Notes: generated by a model not told the origin, from the sequence alone. A DNA stretch of 64,000 nt from Sorghum bicolor (GCF_000003195.3 NC_012873.2:24587317-24651316); one strand, 5' to 3'; positions 22,801 through 34,166 are shown, counted from the stretch's first letter. Program-made: numbers and translations.

Positions 22801-24010
22801 ACTTGTGATCCCTCGACGCGAACAGCTACTCGCGCACTGGGAGTGGAAAGACGGCGAGAGTAGTGTGTACCCACCTTACGGATCTGAGATGACCGGAAAA
22901 CATCTAGATCGGCTGTAGGATGGTGGAGTACTGTGCTCTTGGGTGCCGCGAACCTGGTCAAATTTGGGGAGAGCTTGCTTTGGGTTGACATATGCAAGAT
23001 TTGGTTCTACATATGTCGGGTGGTTAGGAACTCCAGCTGGATTGCTAAGCGATTCGAATCGTCGTTGCTCCCCGATTGGGAGACTCAATTCCTTCAACCC
23101 TCATCGTAGTTAAATAAGCAACTGAATGATAAAATGAGAAAGGGGAAAATGTCTCATGAGGTTCGGATCCCAATTCCCGGACTCATAGCGACATGAAGCT
23201 ATGGCCATCGATAAGTAATACTTGACGTTAGGATTAGGAACTCACGGATTCGTCTGTGGGGTACAACTAGTTAAACTATCCTCGAACTCCTCGGCCTCTG
23301 CGGGAGAGGAATTCGCGGTTAAAACTTGAAAATAAGGATGCACCACTAGTAAGCTTTTAGCAAAACATTTTGGCTCCTTGCTCAGCCACCCCTTGCCTAC
23401 CCTAAGCCTGCATCCCTAAGTTCTCCTCTTTTCCCATCGGGTAAGTCTTGTTGAGTACTCCCGTACTCAGGGTTTCAATACCCCTGTTGCAGGTGAAGCA
23501 CAGGAGCCGACTTGTTTCGGACCCTGTTGTGTGACCGTCGTCGAGGTTGACGACGAAGAAGAGTGAGCGTGACCCATGGGCAGGGTCTGTAATTTTGTTC
23601 TGTCTATACTAAAGTTTCAGTTGTTCCGCTGGACCAGGCTTGTAATAACACTCTACTATTTGGAAGAACTCCTTTTGTAAATTAAGTTATGTAATACTTC
23701 CGCTGTTTCACTCTGAAATATTATTTTGGTCTTGTGTTGTTGAGTTACTGCTTTATCTTCGCAACGAATGATCCTGGTGTTAAGGTGGCCACTTGCTATC
23801 CTGTAAGGGCGAGAAGAAACAGTTCTTGTTGTTTGACCATTACCAGTGGTCAGGACGAGCCAGCTGGGTACGCCACAGGTAGCAGTGGAATGAGCGCCCA
23901 GCAATGCTCATCGGACTTCTAAAGTGGGAGGACTCCCGGCATCACCGTCAGAGGTCCTTAGGACAATGGCAGGTGTCGGTGGGCCCAAACACTTAGGAGG
24001 TTCTGCCACA
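19895..24010 (+). repeat. Tekay-type 5' LTR, 4116 bp
   Basis: It begins TGTAACATCCTCGATGTTAC and ends TTCTGCCACA. Every position maps to the 3' LTR by adding 10148. The layout is an AT-rich 0.75 kb with internal short inverted phrases (AAAGTTGTAGAGC, GAGCAACTTTCATGTTGG), a GC-rich block (about 20660-21545), then an AT-rich remainder. The GC-rich ORFs have no domains. Substitutions seen between the copies include positions 20313, 20667, 21989, 23009 and 23096 (approximate). Confidence 0.95.
21360..21384. repeat. 25-bp perfect GC-rich palindrome in 5' LTR
   Basis: Arms of 12 bases (CTGACGGGCGGG and complement) around one A. It would form a very stable hairpin in RNA. Confidence 0.9.
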
Positions 24011-24012
24011 GC

Positions 24013-24024
24013 TGGTATCAGAGC
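24013..24024 (+). other. Tekay-type primer binding site (tRNA-Met)
   Basis: TGGTATCAGAGC, complementary to the 3' end of initiator tRNA-Met, two bases after the 5' LTR. This is the usual chromovirus primer site. Confidence 0.92.
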
Positions 24025-24383
24025 ATTCGTTGCTAAGATGACTGCTGAACCTTTTGAAAAACTTCAAAAATTCGTTTGGAACTAATACTATGAACCTGCC
24101 TATTTTGAGTCCAAGTGCTTAGTCCTAACCTACCCCTGTCTATAGGCTTTCTTAGAATTTTTGAAGTGGTATGGAGGAGCAACATAAAGTATTGCCCTAT
24201 GTTGTAAAAGTTTAAAGTAATATCGTTACGAATTGTTAGTAGGAATCGTAAGTTCGTGCATGCATCATGATGTATTAACTGGTTAAGTTCCTTCCTCCTT
24301 GTTTGGGTTGGGTGAATAGAATCAATCCTATTCTTGCTAACCTTTAAGGTCTCTCTTACTCATCTAAACTTACCCTCTACAGG
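24025..24383 (+). promoter_or_regulatory. Tekay-type leader with candidate splice donor and acceptor
   Basis: Untranslated leader. It holds a consensus donor GTAAGT at 24248-24253 and a pyrimidine-rich stretch ending CCCTCTACAG at 24382, one base before the ATG of the extra ORF. Short upstream ATGs (e.g. about 24039) are present. Splicing is inferred and not demonstrated. Confidence 0.5.
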
Positions 24384-25088
24384 ATGGCTCGTCAGAAGCA
24401 GACCCCGCGTAAGCGGACCGGTCCAAAAGGAGTTCCCCGACATCAGCTAGCTCCACGCAGTGATCAAGCCAGTAGTAGCCGTTCACCGCCTCAGCAGGAG
24501 GTGGACAGGTTGTCCGCCGAGTTGACTGAGGTGATGAGAGAGAGAATGTACAATGTTATGGAGATTGGCAAACTTAAAGCTCAACTGGCCAAGGAAAAAC
24601 AAGCTACGGAAAACTGTGAAGCTATGTTGTCCCGGATGGTGGAGGAGCGGAATGCAGCCATTGCCCGAGAGGAAGAAGCTAGGAGCACTCATAGGCATGA
24701 GCTAACTAGGATGAACGCAAAGTTGGGCAAGGCAAGGTATCTTAAGGATTTGTATGTGAAGATGGCGGCCACGGTCACCGCACAACGGGACGTCGCGTGG
24801 CAACGAGAGGACCAGCTCCAGCTGGAGAAACTGGAGCTGGCACATCACTTAGATACAGTCAATGACCTGGCTATGCAATATCGTGATATTGCATTTGATC
24901 TGTATCATCAACTCCACCCACCTCCCGGCGAAGGAGAAATGGATACAGATGGCGAGTTGGCAGACGATGGAGAACCCGATCCAGGCCTCAGTGATGAAGA
25001 GGAGTCCGACCCCGATGACCACAACCCAGGGGGTAATCAGGATGATGGTAATGACGACCCGGGCTACAGCTCTGGCCACACCGATTAG
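24384..25088 (+). CDS. Extra ORF with histone-H3-like N-terminal tail, coiled coil and acidic tail
   Basis: An intact 234-codon ORF between PBS and gag. The ATG is fixed because the resemblance starts at the initiator Met: MARQKQTPRK against H3 MARTKQTARK, then TGPK against TGGK, and after a one-residue insertion PRHQLA against PRKQLA. About 15 of the first 23 residues are identical, and the positions equivalent to H3 R2, K4, Q5, T6, R8, K9, T11, G12 and K14 are kept. A7 is Pro, S10 is Arg and K18 is His. Residues ~37-172 are charged and predicted helical (VDRLSAELTEVMRERM, KLKAQLAKEKQATENCEAML), with coiled-coil character. Residues ~179-234 have about 21 Asp/Glu and no Lys/Arg. There is no histone fold, zinc finger, membrane segment or catalytic motif. 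The basic start RKRTGPK could also act as a nuclear localisation signal. The Met-Ala start should leave a free N-terminal Ala as in H3 (inference). A role in binding chromatin readers or modifiers is a hypothesis. Confidence 0.8.
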   Translation: MARQKQTPRKRTGPKGVPRHQLAPRSDQASSSRSPPQQEVDRLSAELTEVMRERMYNVMEIGKLKAQLAKEKQATENCEAMLSRMVEERNAAIAREEEARSTHRHELTRMNAKLGKARYLKDLYVKMAATVTAQRDVAWQREDQLQLEKLELAHHLDTVNDLAMQYRDIAFDLYHQLHPPPGEGEMDTDGELADDGEPDPGLSDEEESDPDDHNPGGNQDDGNDDPGYSSGHTD

Positions 25089-25303
25089 TTCGGTGAAACC
25101 GAGGGCAACGTTGTTGTAGGGGTCTTAGCTTGTCGTAGTGGGGTTTGGGTTTGTAATATAAGTTCTCTTTTGGTTTGAAAAGTTGTACTTGCTTACTCTT
25201 GGTGTGTATCTAACTAATGTTTAATAAGTGAATGAAAGAATGTAAGATATGTTCTGTGTTATGAATTTTACGTGGTAACAGGTATCTACGATTCTTGTAA
25301 CAG
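25089..25303 (+). other. Spacer between extra ORF and gag, with acceptor-like end
   Basis: 215 bp, T/G-rich, non-coding. It ends TTCTTGTAACAG directly before the gag ATG at 25304, an arrangement resembling a 3' splice site that places the gag start at the first base of an exon. Confidence 0.45.
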
Positions 25304-28300
25304 ATGCCGATGCGTACTCGCGGATCTGATGGAGCTGGGACATCCCAGGGAGGGGATGATATCCCCAACCCTCCACCTACTCCACCTTCTTTGGCTGACG
25401 CCATTGCTGTCTTGCTAAGTGCCACAACTGACAACGCTCGCTTGCTGCGCGAGCTAGCACAGCGACAACCACACCCTGTTCCAAATTTCAGGGCACCGCG
25501 CAACGGGGACGGAGAGGCTCGGTATGTGGATTTTACTGAGACCAGGCCCCCGGTGTTCACTAAGGCCGATGAGCCTTTAGAAGCGGATGACTGGCTCCGA
25601 ACTATGGAGCATAAGTTCAGCTTGATACAGTGTTCAGAAACTCAGAAACCTCTATTTGCAGCTCAGCAGCTTCGGGGAGCTGCAGGTGCCTGGTGGGAGA
25701 ACTTCTTAGCTATTCAAGCTCCCGGTCACCAGGTTACCTGGACCGAGTTTAAGGACGCGTTTCGCGCCCACTACATCCCCGAAGGGCTCATGGCCATGAA
25801 GGCCGAAGAGTTTCTCGCCTTGCAGCAAGGCGATAAGAGTGTTATGGAATACGTGGCAAGGTTTAATCATCTCTCTCAATATGCCACGGATCATGTGAAC
25901 ACTGACAGAAAGAAGAAAGCCTGTTTCATGCGTGGTCTAAATACTAAACTTCAGACCATGATGACCACTTGCCAAAATGCTACTTTCTATGAGGCGGTAA
26001 ATATTGCCATCGCCTCTGAGGAAAAGAATAGGAAACATAAGGAAGCCAAGAAGAAGGCTGCTTCCTCTTCTTTCTCTGGTCGCGGTCAAAAGCGCCAGAG
26101 GATCATTTATCATCCACAGGGCCACGGACGTTTCCAAGCGCCGTCATCTTATCGTGGTCCTTTCTCCCCTCCACAGTACAGACCCGGGCAGCAGGTATAT
26201 TCTCGACCTACTGCCATCGCTTTTGCACCACGCCAGCCGAACGCCCCGGGTGTTCGCCCTACTGCTCCGCCCAGCCACAATTACCCTTGCTTCAATTGTG
26301 GTAAACCTGGGCATTTCTCTAAAGAGTGCCCTTTTCCCCGCCAAACCAACCCTACCTTTCCAAGGCCACCTATGGGCCAACCCCAGCCGGGTCAGTTCAG
26401 AACTGGGGTTCAAAAAGGGCAACAGGCACAGAAAGGTAGACCGGTAAAGAAAACAGGGCAAGTCTTCCATACTGAAGTGGAGACAATTCCAGAGGGTGAA
26501 CCAGTGATGATGGGTACGTTTCCTGTTGCGAAGTATCCTGCTTTAATGCTCTTTGATTCTGGTGCATCTCATACATTCATCAATCGCACCTTTGTGTTAA
26601 AGCATGGCATACCCATTGGGGAAACACAAGATCATTTTTATATACAGTCGCCAGGAGGACGGCTGATGTCTAAAGAAATGGTTCACCAAGTACCCATCGA
26701 ATTTGGTGGGCACAATTTTCCTACTAGCATGATTGTTCTTAAGGACCAAGAGATTGATGTCATCTTAGGCATGAACTGGATGGCGCAACGAGGGGTTGTG
26801 CTAGACACTTTGCACCGAACTATTAAAATCCCATTGCCCAATGAGAATTCCTACTTGCTAATCCAATTAGTTACTCCCAAACGGACAATTGGGCAAGTTC
26901 ATGCCGCTAATGTGTCTGAAGTTAAAGATATCCCGGTAGTTCGAGATTTCCCGGATGTATTTCCTGAAGACTTACCAGGTCTGCCTCCGGACCGGGATGT
27001 ACAATTCAGTATAGAATTGAAACCAGGAACGGCCCCAATATCTCGAAGGGCCTACAGAATGGCACCGAAAGAGCTGGCCGAATTAAAAACCCAATTACAA
27101 GAGTTGTTGCAGAAGGGTTTTATTCAGCCCAGTTCTTCTCCATGGGGTTGCCCAGCCTTGTTTGTGAAGAAGAAAGATCAGACATTAAGGCTGTGTGTCG
27201 ACTATCGTCCTCTAAATGAGGTGACGATTAAGAACAAGTACCCATTGCCCCGCATTGACTTACTGTTTGACCAGCTAGCTGGGGCCAAAGTGTTCTCAAA
27301 AATTGATTTGAGATCAGGGTACCACCAAATTAAAATTAGGCCGGAAGATGTGCCCAAGACTGCTTAACAACCCGTTACGGGCTGTATGAATACTTGGTGA
27401 TGTCTTTTGGGTTGACTAACGCACCGGCCCATTTTATGTACCTGATGAACTCTGTCTTCATGCCAGAACTAGACAAATTTGTGGTCGTCTTCATCGATGA
27501 CATCTTGATTTACTCCAAAACTAAGAAGGAACATGCTGAACACTTGAGAATCGTGCTGACCCGTCTCAGGGAGCATCAGCTATATGCCAAGTTCAGCAAA
27601 TGTGAGTTCTGGCTGGACAAAGTTCATTTCCTGGGTCATGTATTATCAGCGGAAGGAGTCGCTGTAGACCCAGGCAAGGTAGAAGATGTGTTGAATTGGA
27701 AACCCCCGACTACGGTACATGAGGTCCGTAGTTTTCTGGGCATGGCGGGATATTACCGTCGTTTTATCCCGGACTTTTCCAGAGTCGCCAAACCAATCAC
27801 AACCTTGCTCAAAAGTCAAACAAAATTTGTTTGGTCACCCCAATGTGAGCAAGCCTTTCAGACTCTGAAAAGGTTGTTGACAACTGCACCTGTCTTAGCC
27901 CAGCCAGATATTGAAAAACCCTTTGATGTATATTGTGACGCATCAGGAATCGGGTTAGGCTGTGTGCTGATGCAGGAGGGTCGCGTAATTGCATATGTTT
28001 CCAGACAACTCAAACCTCATGAAGAGAATTACCCGACCCATGATCTCGAACTAGCCGCCGTGGTACATGCATTAAAGATCTGGCGTCATTATTTGTTGGG
28101 AAACACATGTCATCTATATACAGATCACAAAAGCTTGAAGTATATCTTTACTCAAGCTGAGCTTAATATGCGCCAGCGAAGGTGGCTAGAACTAATTAAA
28201 GATTACGACCTTGAGGTGCATTATCACCCTGGCAAGGCAAATGTAGTAGCGGATGCCCTCAGTCGTAAGGCTCACTGTAATTGCTTAACAGTGACGCCTA

Positions 28301-29835
28301 GGGATATAACTTTGTGCCAAGAGCTAGAGAACTTGGGAATAGAAATGATTTCCCAAGGAAGCCTTTCCAATTTAAAGATTGATTTCAATCTCGAGGCTCA
28401 AATCATAAGGGCACAAAAAGAAAACAAAGGCATGAGACATCTTAAAGAGAAGATTTCTAATAGAGCACCCACAGACTTAAAGGTGGATGATGCGGGAGTA
28501 ATCTGGTTCAAGAACCGGTTAGTGGTTCCAAAGGTACCTGAGCTACGTCAGCAAATCCTGGATGAAGCTCATACCACGAGGTATTCCATTCATCCGGGAA
28601 GCAATAAGATGTATCAGGACCTGAAGCAAAGGTTTTGGTGGACAAAAATGAAGATAGAAATAGCTCGCTATGTGGCCCAATGTGACACCTGTCGAAAGGT
28701 CAAAGCCATTCATCTCAAATCCGCTGGGGAATTGCAACCTTTGCCTATCCCCGCATGGAAATGGGACGACATAAGTATGGATTTCATAGTAGGATTGCCC
28801 AAGACGGCCAAGGGCTTTGATTCCATTTGGGTCATAGTAGATCGTCTCACCAAAACAGCACATTTTCTGCCAGTAAAGCTATTGTATCCTGCCTCCACCT
28901 ATGCTAAGATTTATTTCGACCGTATCCTAAGTCTGCATGGGGTGCCAAAGACAATAGTGTCAGATAGAGGCACACAATTTGTCTCCCAATTCTGGAAATG
29001 TTTACATAAGTCCCTGGGCACTAAGCTTTTATACAGCACAGCCTACCACCCTCAAACTGGTGGGCAAACTGAAAGGGTAAATCAAACCCTAGAAGATCTA
29101 TTAAGATCTTGTGCCCTGAATTTTCCAGATAAGTGGGATGACTGCTTGCCTCTAGCAGAATTTTCCTACAATAATAGTTATCAAGAGAGTATCAAAATGG
29201 CTCCCTTTGAGGCACTGTATGGTCGCCGATGTCGAACTCCGTTACACTGGTCGGAACCTAGAGAAAGATGGTTCTTCGGAGTTGACCTAGTGAAAGAGAC
29301 TGAGAACAAAGTGAAACAAATCCAAAATAACTTGAAAGTTGCTCAGTCTCGACAGAAAAGTTATGCTGATAAAAGACGTCGACCATTAAAGTTCGCCAAA
29401 GGTGATCATGTGTATTTGAAAGTATCCCCAATGAAAGGAGTAAATCGTTTTGGTGTTAAAGGCAAGTTAGCGCCTCGTTACATTGGTCCATTTCCCATTA
29501 TTGACCGATGTGGACAAGTCGCTTACCGCCTTAAATTGCCCGAACGATTATCCGGGGTGCATAATGTGTTCCATGTGTCTCAACTGAAAAAGTGTCTTCG
29601 GGTACCAGATCGAGTTCAAGATATTGAAGATGTAAAACTTGAACCAGATCTAACTTATTCGGAATACCCTATCCGAGTACTGGATCAAAAAGCTAGAGTT
29701 ACTCGAAGGACAACCACCAAATGGTATAAGGTACAATGGAGCCAGCACTCTGAAGAAGAAGCCACCTGGGAACCTGAAGATTACTTGCTAGAGAATTTTC
29801 CTGAATTCCATGCTTCTCTTCAGGATAACATATGA
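25304..29835 (+). pseudogene. Tekay-type gag-pol with chromodomain, one frameshift
   Basis: The ATG at 25304 opens gag. Domains: Gag core (residues ~90-200, [28 protein letters not shown]), CCHC knuckle C329-x2-C-x4-H-x4-C342, protease DSGA at residues 418-421 with ILGMNWM, and RT from about residue 560 ([30 protein letters not shown]). The first frame stops at TAA 27365-27367. Reading resumes one frame back, giving [10 protein letters not shown], the FIDDILIYS catalytic motif (27490-27516) and RNase H ([18 protein letters not shown]). Integrase follows with an HHCC finger (about 28567-28690) and a DD35E triad at codons 28780, 28963 and 29071, then the GPY/F module ([11 protein letters not shown]). 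A C-terminal chromodomain (about 29665-29800; [21 protein letters not shown]) ends at 29835. All other motifs look intact, so the lesion is recent. The chromodomain of this lineage is thought to guide integration to H3K9-methylated heterochromatin (family knowledge). Confidence 0.93.
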
Positions 29836-30029
29836 TAATTAGAGAGTGTACTCTAGTGAAGGAAAAGAGTCACCAAAGCCATGTACTTAATGTACATATA
29901 TGCTTATAATGAAGTATTTTTTTTCCCAACTCCTTGCCTTATGGAAAAGTTAAAGATGAAAGAGTTTTGACAAATTTCCTTTTCCATTGCTTACCCTAAG
30001 GTTTTAAATCTCGGGGACGAGATTTCTTT
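29836..30029 (+). other. Tekay-type 3' untranslated region
   Basis: Short non-coding stretch between the pol stop and the PPT. No feature beyond CTCGGGGACGAGATTTC, a phrase common next to the PPT of chromoviruses. Confidence 0.6.
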
Positions 30030-30042
30030 AAGGGGGAAGGGC
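30030..30042 (+). promoter_or_regulatory. Tekay-type polypurine tract
   Basis: AAGGGGGAAGGGC abuts the TGTAAC start of the 3' LTR. Confidence 0.88.
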
Positions 30043-33000
30043 TGTAACATCCTCGATGTTACGGTTACTAAAAACGGATCATGTCATCATGAGCATTGCA
30101 AAGCATATTTGTTAAGCACATTAGTATGCATCAACTTAAAACAAGTTTACTTTGATTACTTGAGCTTAGGGAAGTAAAGTGTGCTTGTGTGGTTGCTAAA
30201 AACCCTAAGGTGGAAATTTTCCGAAAAGCTAAGGGGGGGAAAACCCTGATTTCTGGATCCTAGATTTGTCCCCTTTTGCTTAAGTCAAAAACTAAGCAAA
30301 ATTTGAGGTTGAGTTCAAAAGCAAAGTTGTAGCTCTGGGCAAGATGTACAACTTTGGTGTTTTGAGTTTTTGAAGTTTCAATACAAAATTCAAAGTAATT
30401 TTGAAAATACAGATTTCCAGAAAGTGTCCCCTTTTCGAACTTAAAACCCCAATTCAAAATCCATTTGGAATTTTGAAAAGTGGTCAACATGAAAGTTGTA
30501 GAGCACAAAAAGTTGAGCAACTTTCATGTTGGGAGTTTTTCAAGTTGTTATGCAAAATCAAAAGTAATTTTAGAAATCCTGATTTGCCCCCATTTCAAAA
30601 ATTTGGAATTTCTTTGATTTGAGTCTGATTTTCAAACTGTCTGGCAAAATTAACCTATTTCCAGTGAGAATCAGCTTGGGACACCCAAATACGATTTGTA
30701 GCTTACAAATTTTGGCACAATTTTTGTTTTGGTGGAATTTGGACTTTAGTTCAAATTTTGGCTGATTTTCGCAAGGGGACAAAAGAGAGGAGATAAGGGA
30801 GAGCTACAGTGATCCAATGGGATCACGAGCTCGTCCACCCCGGTTGCAGGGCGGGCAGGCGCCGCTCTCGCGCGCGCTGCCACGCACCGGCCACGCAGCT
30901 GCTTGGCCGCGCAGAGCCGCCGTGAAGTGGACACGACCCAGGCGTACTCATCCCCTCTCCTCGATGTTTCCCCTGAGCGGCCGCTTTATTTTCTTCCCCT
31001 CACCCAACTCCGGCGACCCCTCTGCGCCTTCAATTTTCGCCTCGGTTGATCCCTTCCCATCTTCCCCGAGCACTCTACCAGCTTCGCCTAGTTCTCCGCT
31101 ATCCGTTGCGCCCCCGAGCGCAAGCTCTACCTTTCTACAACTCCGCACCGAACCGTTCTTCCCCAAACCCGGCCGGAGCTCCGCCGCGAGCGCCTCACCG
31201 TGGGCAGCGTCACCCAGAGCTTCTCCGCCACTGTTTCTTGCTCCTTTGGGATCGCGGTGAGCTACTGATGCTCTTGCGCTGCTCAGTTAGCGTTCTACTC
31301 AAGTGTGGTGATCGGTGTTCGTCTGGCCGAGGCGGCCGTCCGCCGCGTCCGTGGCCGGGGCAGCTAGAGTAGGAGAGAGCAGGGGTAAAGGAGCTCTACG
31401 GGTGCGCAAGGATCTGGAGAAACTAGCGCACCTCACCGCGGGAGCCGGGGTCTCACCGGTGTTGCGGTGGAGTTCGCCGGAGCGGTGGCGCGAGGTAGGA
31501 GGCGAAGCTGACGGGCGGGACCCGCCCGTCAGTGTCTGCGTGAGGAGAGGGGGCAGCACGCGCCGTCCGCGCGGGAGCGCCCCCGGGCCGATTTGGCCGT
31601 GTCCAAGCGGGCCGTCTGCGCGGCGCGTGAGCAGGCCGAGCGCGCGTGGGCCGGCTTGCGGGCCAAGTTCCAGGCCGCCCGCCGCGCGAAAAATCTTTTC
31701 CTTTTTCCTTTTATGCAAATTTTTGCAGATTGTTTGAATTTGTGTAATAATTCGTGTGTTAATCCAAAAATCATGGAAATTTTTGTGTAGATTCTCTGAA
31801 ATAAGTAGAACCCAAGAAAAATACTAAGTTCTGTTTTCTGGTAGTTTACATGTCTGTAAAAATTTGCCCTTTTAATTAGCAAATAAAACTTGTATGATTT
31901 TTAATAATTTATTTGTATGTCCAAAAATCACCAAAAATTGTGGGGAGCCTCTGAATATTATTCCCTGGCTCCACACAAAATTTGGTGGCATTTGGATATT
32001 GTTAGATTAGAATACTAATAAACCCTTATTTAGTACTTAAATAATAATCCCAAAACCATTAAACAATAATTAATTAAGTTCTCATGATTAGGGTTGAGTG
32101 ATTTTGGGATTGTGTGATGACCTGAGGTCATTAACCCTAATGACCTCTGGTAGTTAATTATTGTTTAGCCTTAATGCTCAATTACTGTCATTAGTAATTA
32201 ATTAAGAATTAATTAAGGTAAATAGGTTTAATAATTACTTAATTTAAGATAATTACGAATTAAGTAAAGTCTTAGTTTACAGATGCAACCTCTTGGGTAA
32301 AAACATTAAGTTATTAAACAACTTTGTTTATTGATTATTCTGTATTGCGTTAAAAAGGCAAATCGTACTTAATTCGGTCCATCTTGCATAATTGCCATAC
32401 GCATATCATAAGCATTCATCATTTTGCGTATAGTGTCCGTGACCGAAGGAGCGCCCGTTGAACCGAACCCCGAGGTCGGTGCTCCGTTCGAGGAAGTCGG
32501 ATCCGAGACTTGGGAAGTCTCCGAGGGTCCCTCTCTGCCCTGCAACCAAGGCAAGCCCCGGATGCATTAACCCCTCCTTGGATGTTTTAAATCTTTTGTC
32601 ACTTATGAATTGAAAATGCTGCATTAGATAGTTGAGAATTGGGTTCACCTACTTGCTGCACTTACTACCTTGATATCTATATCCTGTCCTTGACACCTGT
32701 TTTATTTTAAAAACTGCGTAGCGATGCTTAGCCCTGCTACTAGATAGGTTTTTAAACAAGAAGTTTGAAGGGTTGTTGTGGGATACACTTATGGTCAATG
32801 ATGTTCAATTTGAGACCGGTCGGTGGACTTGCTTTAAGAATGGAGTCTTAAAGTAGTGTCTCCGACTGTGTCGATTAAGGACCGTTCCGTTGATGGCCTG
32901 CTGGGTTGAGAATTTATAGTACTAGCCACTTGCCTTCGGTAAGCCTGGACTTGTGATCCCTCGACGCGAACAGCTACTCGCGCACTGGGAGTGGAAAGAC

Positions 33001-34158
33001 GGCGAGAGTAGTGTGTACCCACCTTACGGATCTGAGATGACCGGAAAACATCTAGATCGGCTGTAGGATGGTGGAGTACTGTGCTCTTGGGTGCCGCGAA
33101 CCTGGTCAAATTTGGGGAGAGCTTGCTTTGGGTTGACATATGCAAGATTTGGTTGTACATATGTCGGGTGGTTAGGAACTCCAGCTGGATTGCTAAGCGA
33201 TTCGAATCGTCGTTGCTCCCCGATTGGGAGACTCAATTCCTTCGACCCTCATCGTAGTTAAATAAGCAACTGAATGATAAAATGAGAAAGGGGAAAATGT
33301 CTCATGAGGTTCGGATCCCAATTCCCGGACTCATAGCGACATGAAGCTATGGCCATCGATAAGTAATACTTGACGTTAGGATTAGGAACTCACGGATTCG
33401 TCTGTGGGGTACAACTAGTTAAACTATCCTCGAACTCCTCGGCCTCTGCGGGAGAGGAATTCGCGGTTAAAACTTGAAAATAAGGATGCACCACTAGTAA
33501 GCTTTTAGCAAAACATTTTGGCTCCTTGCTCAGCCACCCCTTGTCTACCCTAAGCCTGCATCCCTAAGTTCTCCTCTTTTCCCATCGGGTAAGTCTTGTT
33601 GAGTACTCCCGTACTCAGGGTTTCAATACCCCTGTTGCAGGTGAAGCACAGGAGCCGACTTGTTTCGGACCCTGTTGTGTGACCGTCGTCGAGGTTGACG
33701 ACGAAGAAGAGTGAGCGTGACCCATGGGCAGGGTCTGTAATTTTGTTCTGTCTATACTAAAGTTTCAGTTGTTCCGCTGGACCAGGCTTGTAATAACACT
33801 CTACTATTTGGAAGAACTCCTTTTGTAAATTAAGTTATGTAATACTTCCGCTGTTTCACTCTAAAATATTATTTTGGTCTTGTGTTGTTGAGTTACTGCT
33901 TTATCTTCGCAACGAATGATCCTGGTGTTAAGGTGGCCACTTGCTATCCTGTAAGGGCGAGAAGAAACAGTTCTCGTTGTTTGACCATTACCAGTGGTCA
34001 GGACGAGCCAGCTGGGTACGCCACAGGTAGCAGTGGAATGAGCGCCCAGCAATGCTCATCGGACTTCTAAAGTGGGAGGACTCCCGGCATCACCGTCAGA
34101 GGTCCTTAGGACAATGGCAGGTGTCGGTGGGCCCAAACACTTAGGAGGTTCTGCCACA
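30043..34158 (+). repeat. Tekay-type 3' LTR, 4116 bp
   Basis: The same length as the 5' LTR with about a dozen substitutions and no net indel. It ends TTCTGCCACA followed by CTTTC. The palindrome copy lies at 31508-31532. Confidence 0.95.
31508..31532. repeat. 25-bp perfect GC-rich palindrome in 3' LTR
   Basis: Identical to the copies at 21360-21384 and 12484-12508. Confidence 0.9.
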
Positions 34159-34163
34159 CTTTC
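34159..34163. repeat. Target-site duplication CTTTC, right of Tekay-type element
   Basis: Matches 19890-19894. Confidence 0.95.
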
Positions 34164-34166
34164 CGG

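Larger units (their letters stand above)
19895..34158 (+). mobile_element. Young Tekay/Del-type chromovirus, full length 14,264 bp
   Basis: A complete Ty3/gypsy element: two LTRs of exactly 4116 bp (TGTAAC...GCCACA), 5-bp CTTTC duplications, tRNA-Met PBS, an extra ORF, gag-pol with chromodomain, and PPT. By eye the LTRs differ at roughly a dozen sites (about 0.3%). This implies insertion about 0.1-0.2 My ago at a commonly used grass rate of 1.3e-8 (inference). The single defect seen is a frameshift in RT at about 27365. It is inserted in the leader of the RIRE2-like element. Confidence 0.95.

Noticed and set aside
24013..24024. tRNA-Met gene remnant
   Set aside because: Only the 12-base complement of the tRNA 3' end is present, i.e. 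a primer binding site, not a tRNA gene.
24384..25088. A captured histone H3 or CENH3 gene
   Set aside because: Only the first ~23 residues resemble H3; the histone-fold region is absent, so this is not a histone.
27350..27393. Programmed -1 frameshift in the Tekay-type pol
   Set aside because: No slippery heptamer or obvious pseudoknot at the site, and it falls within RT, not between gag and pol.
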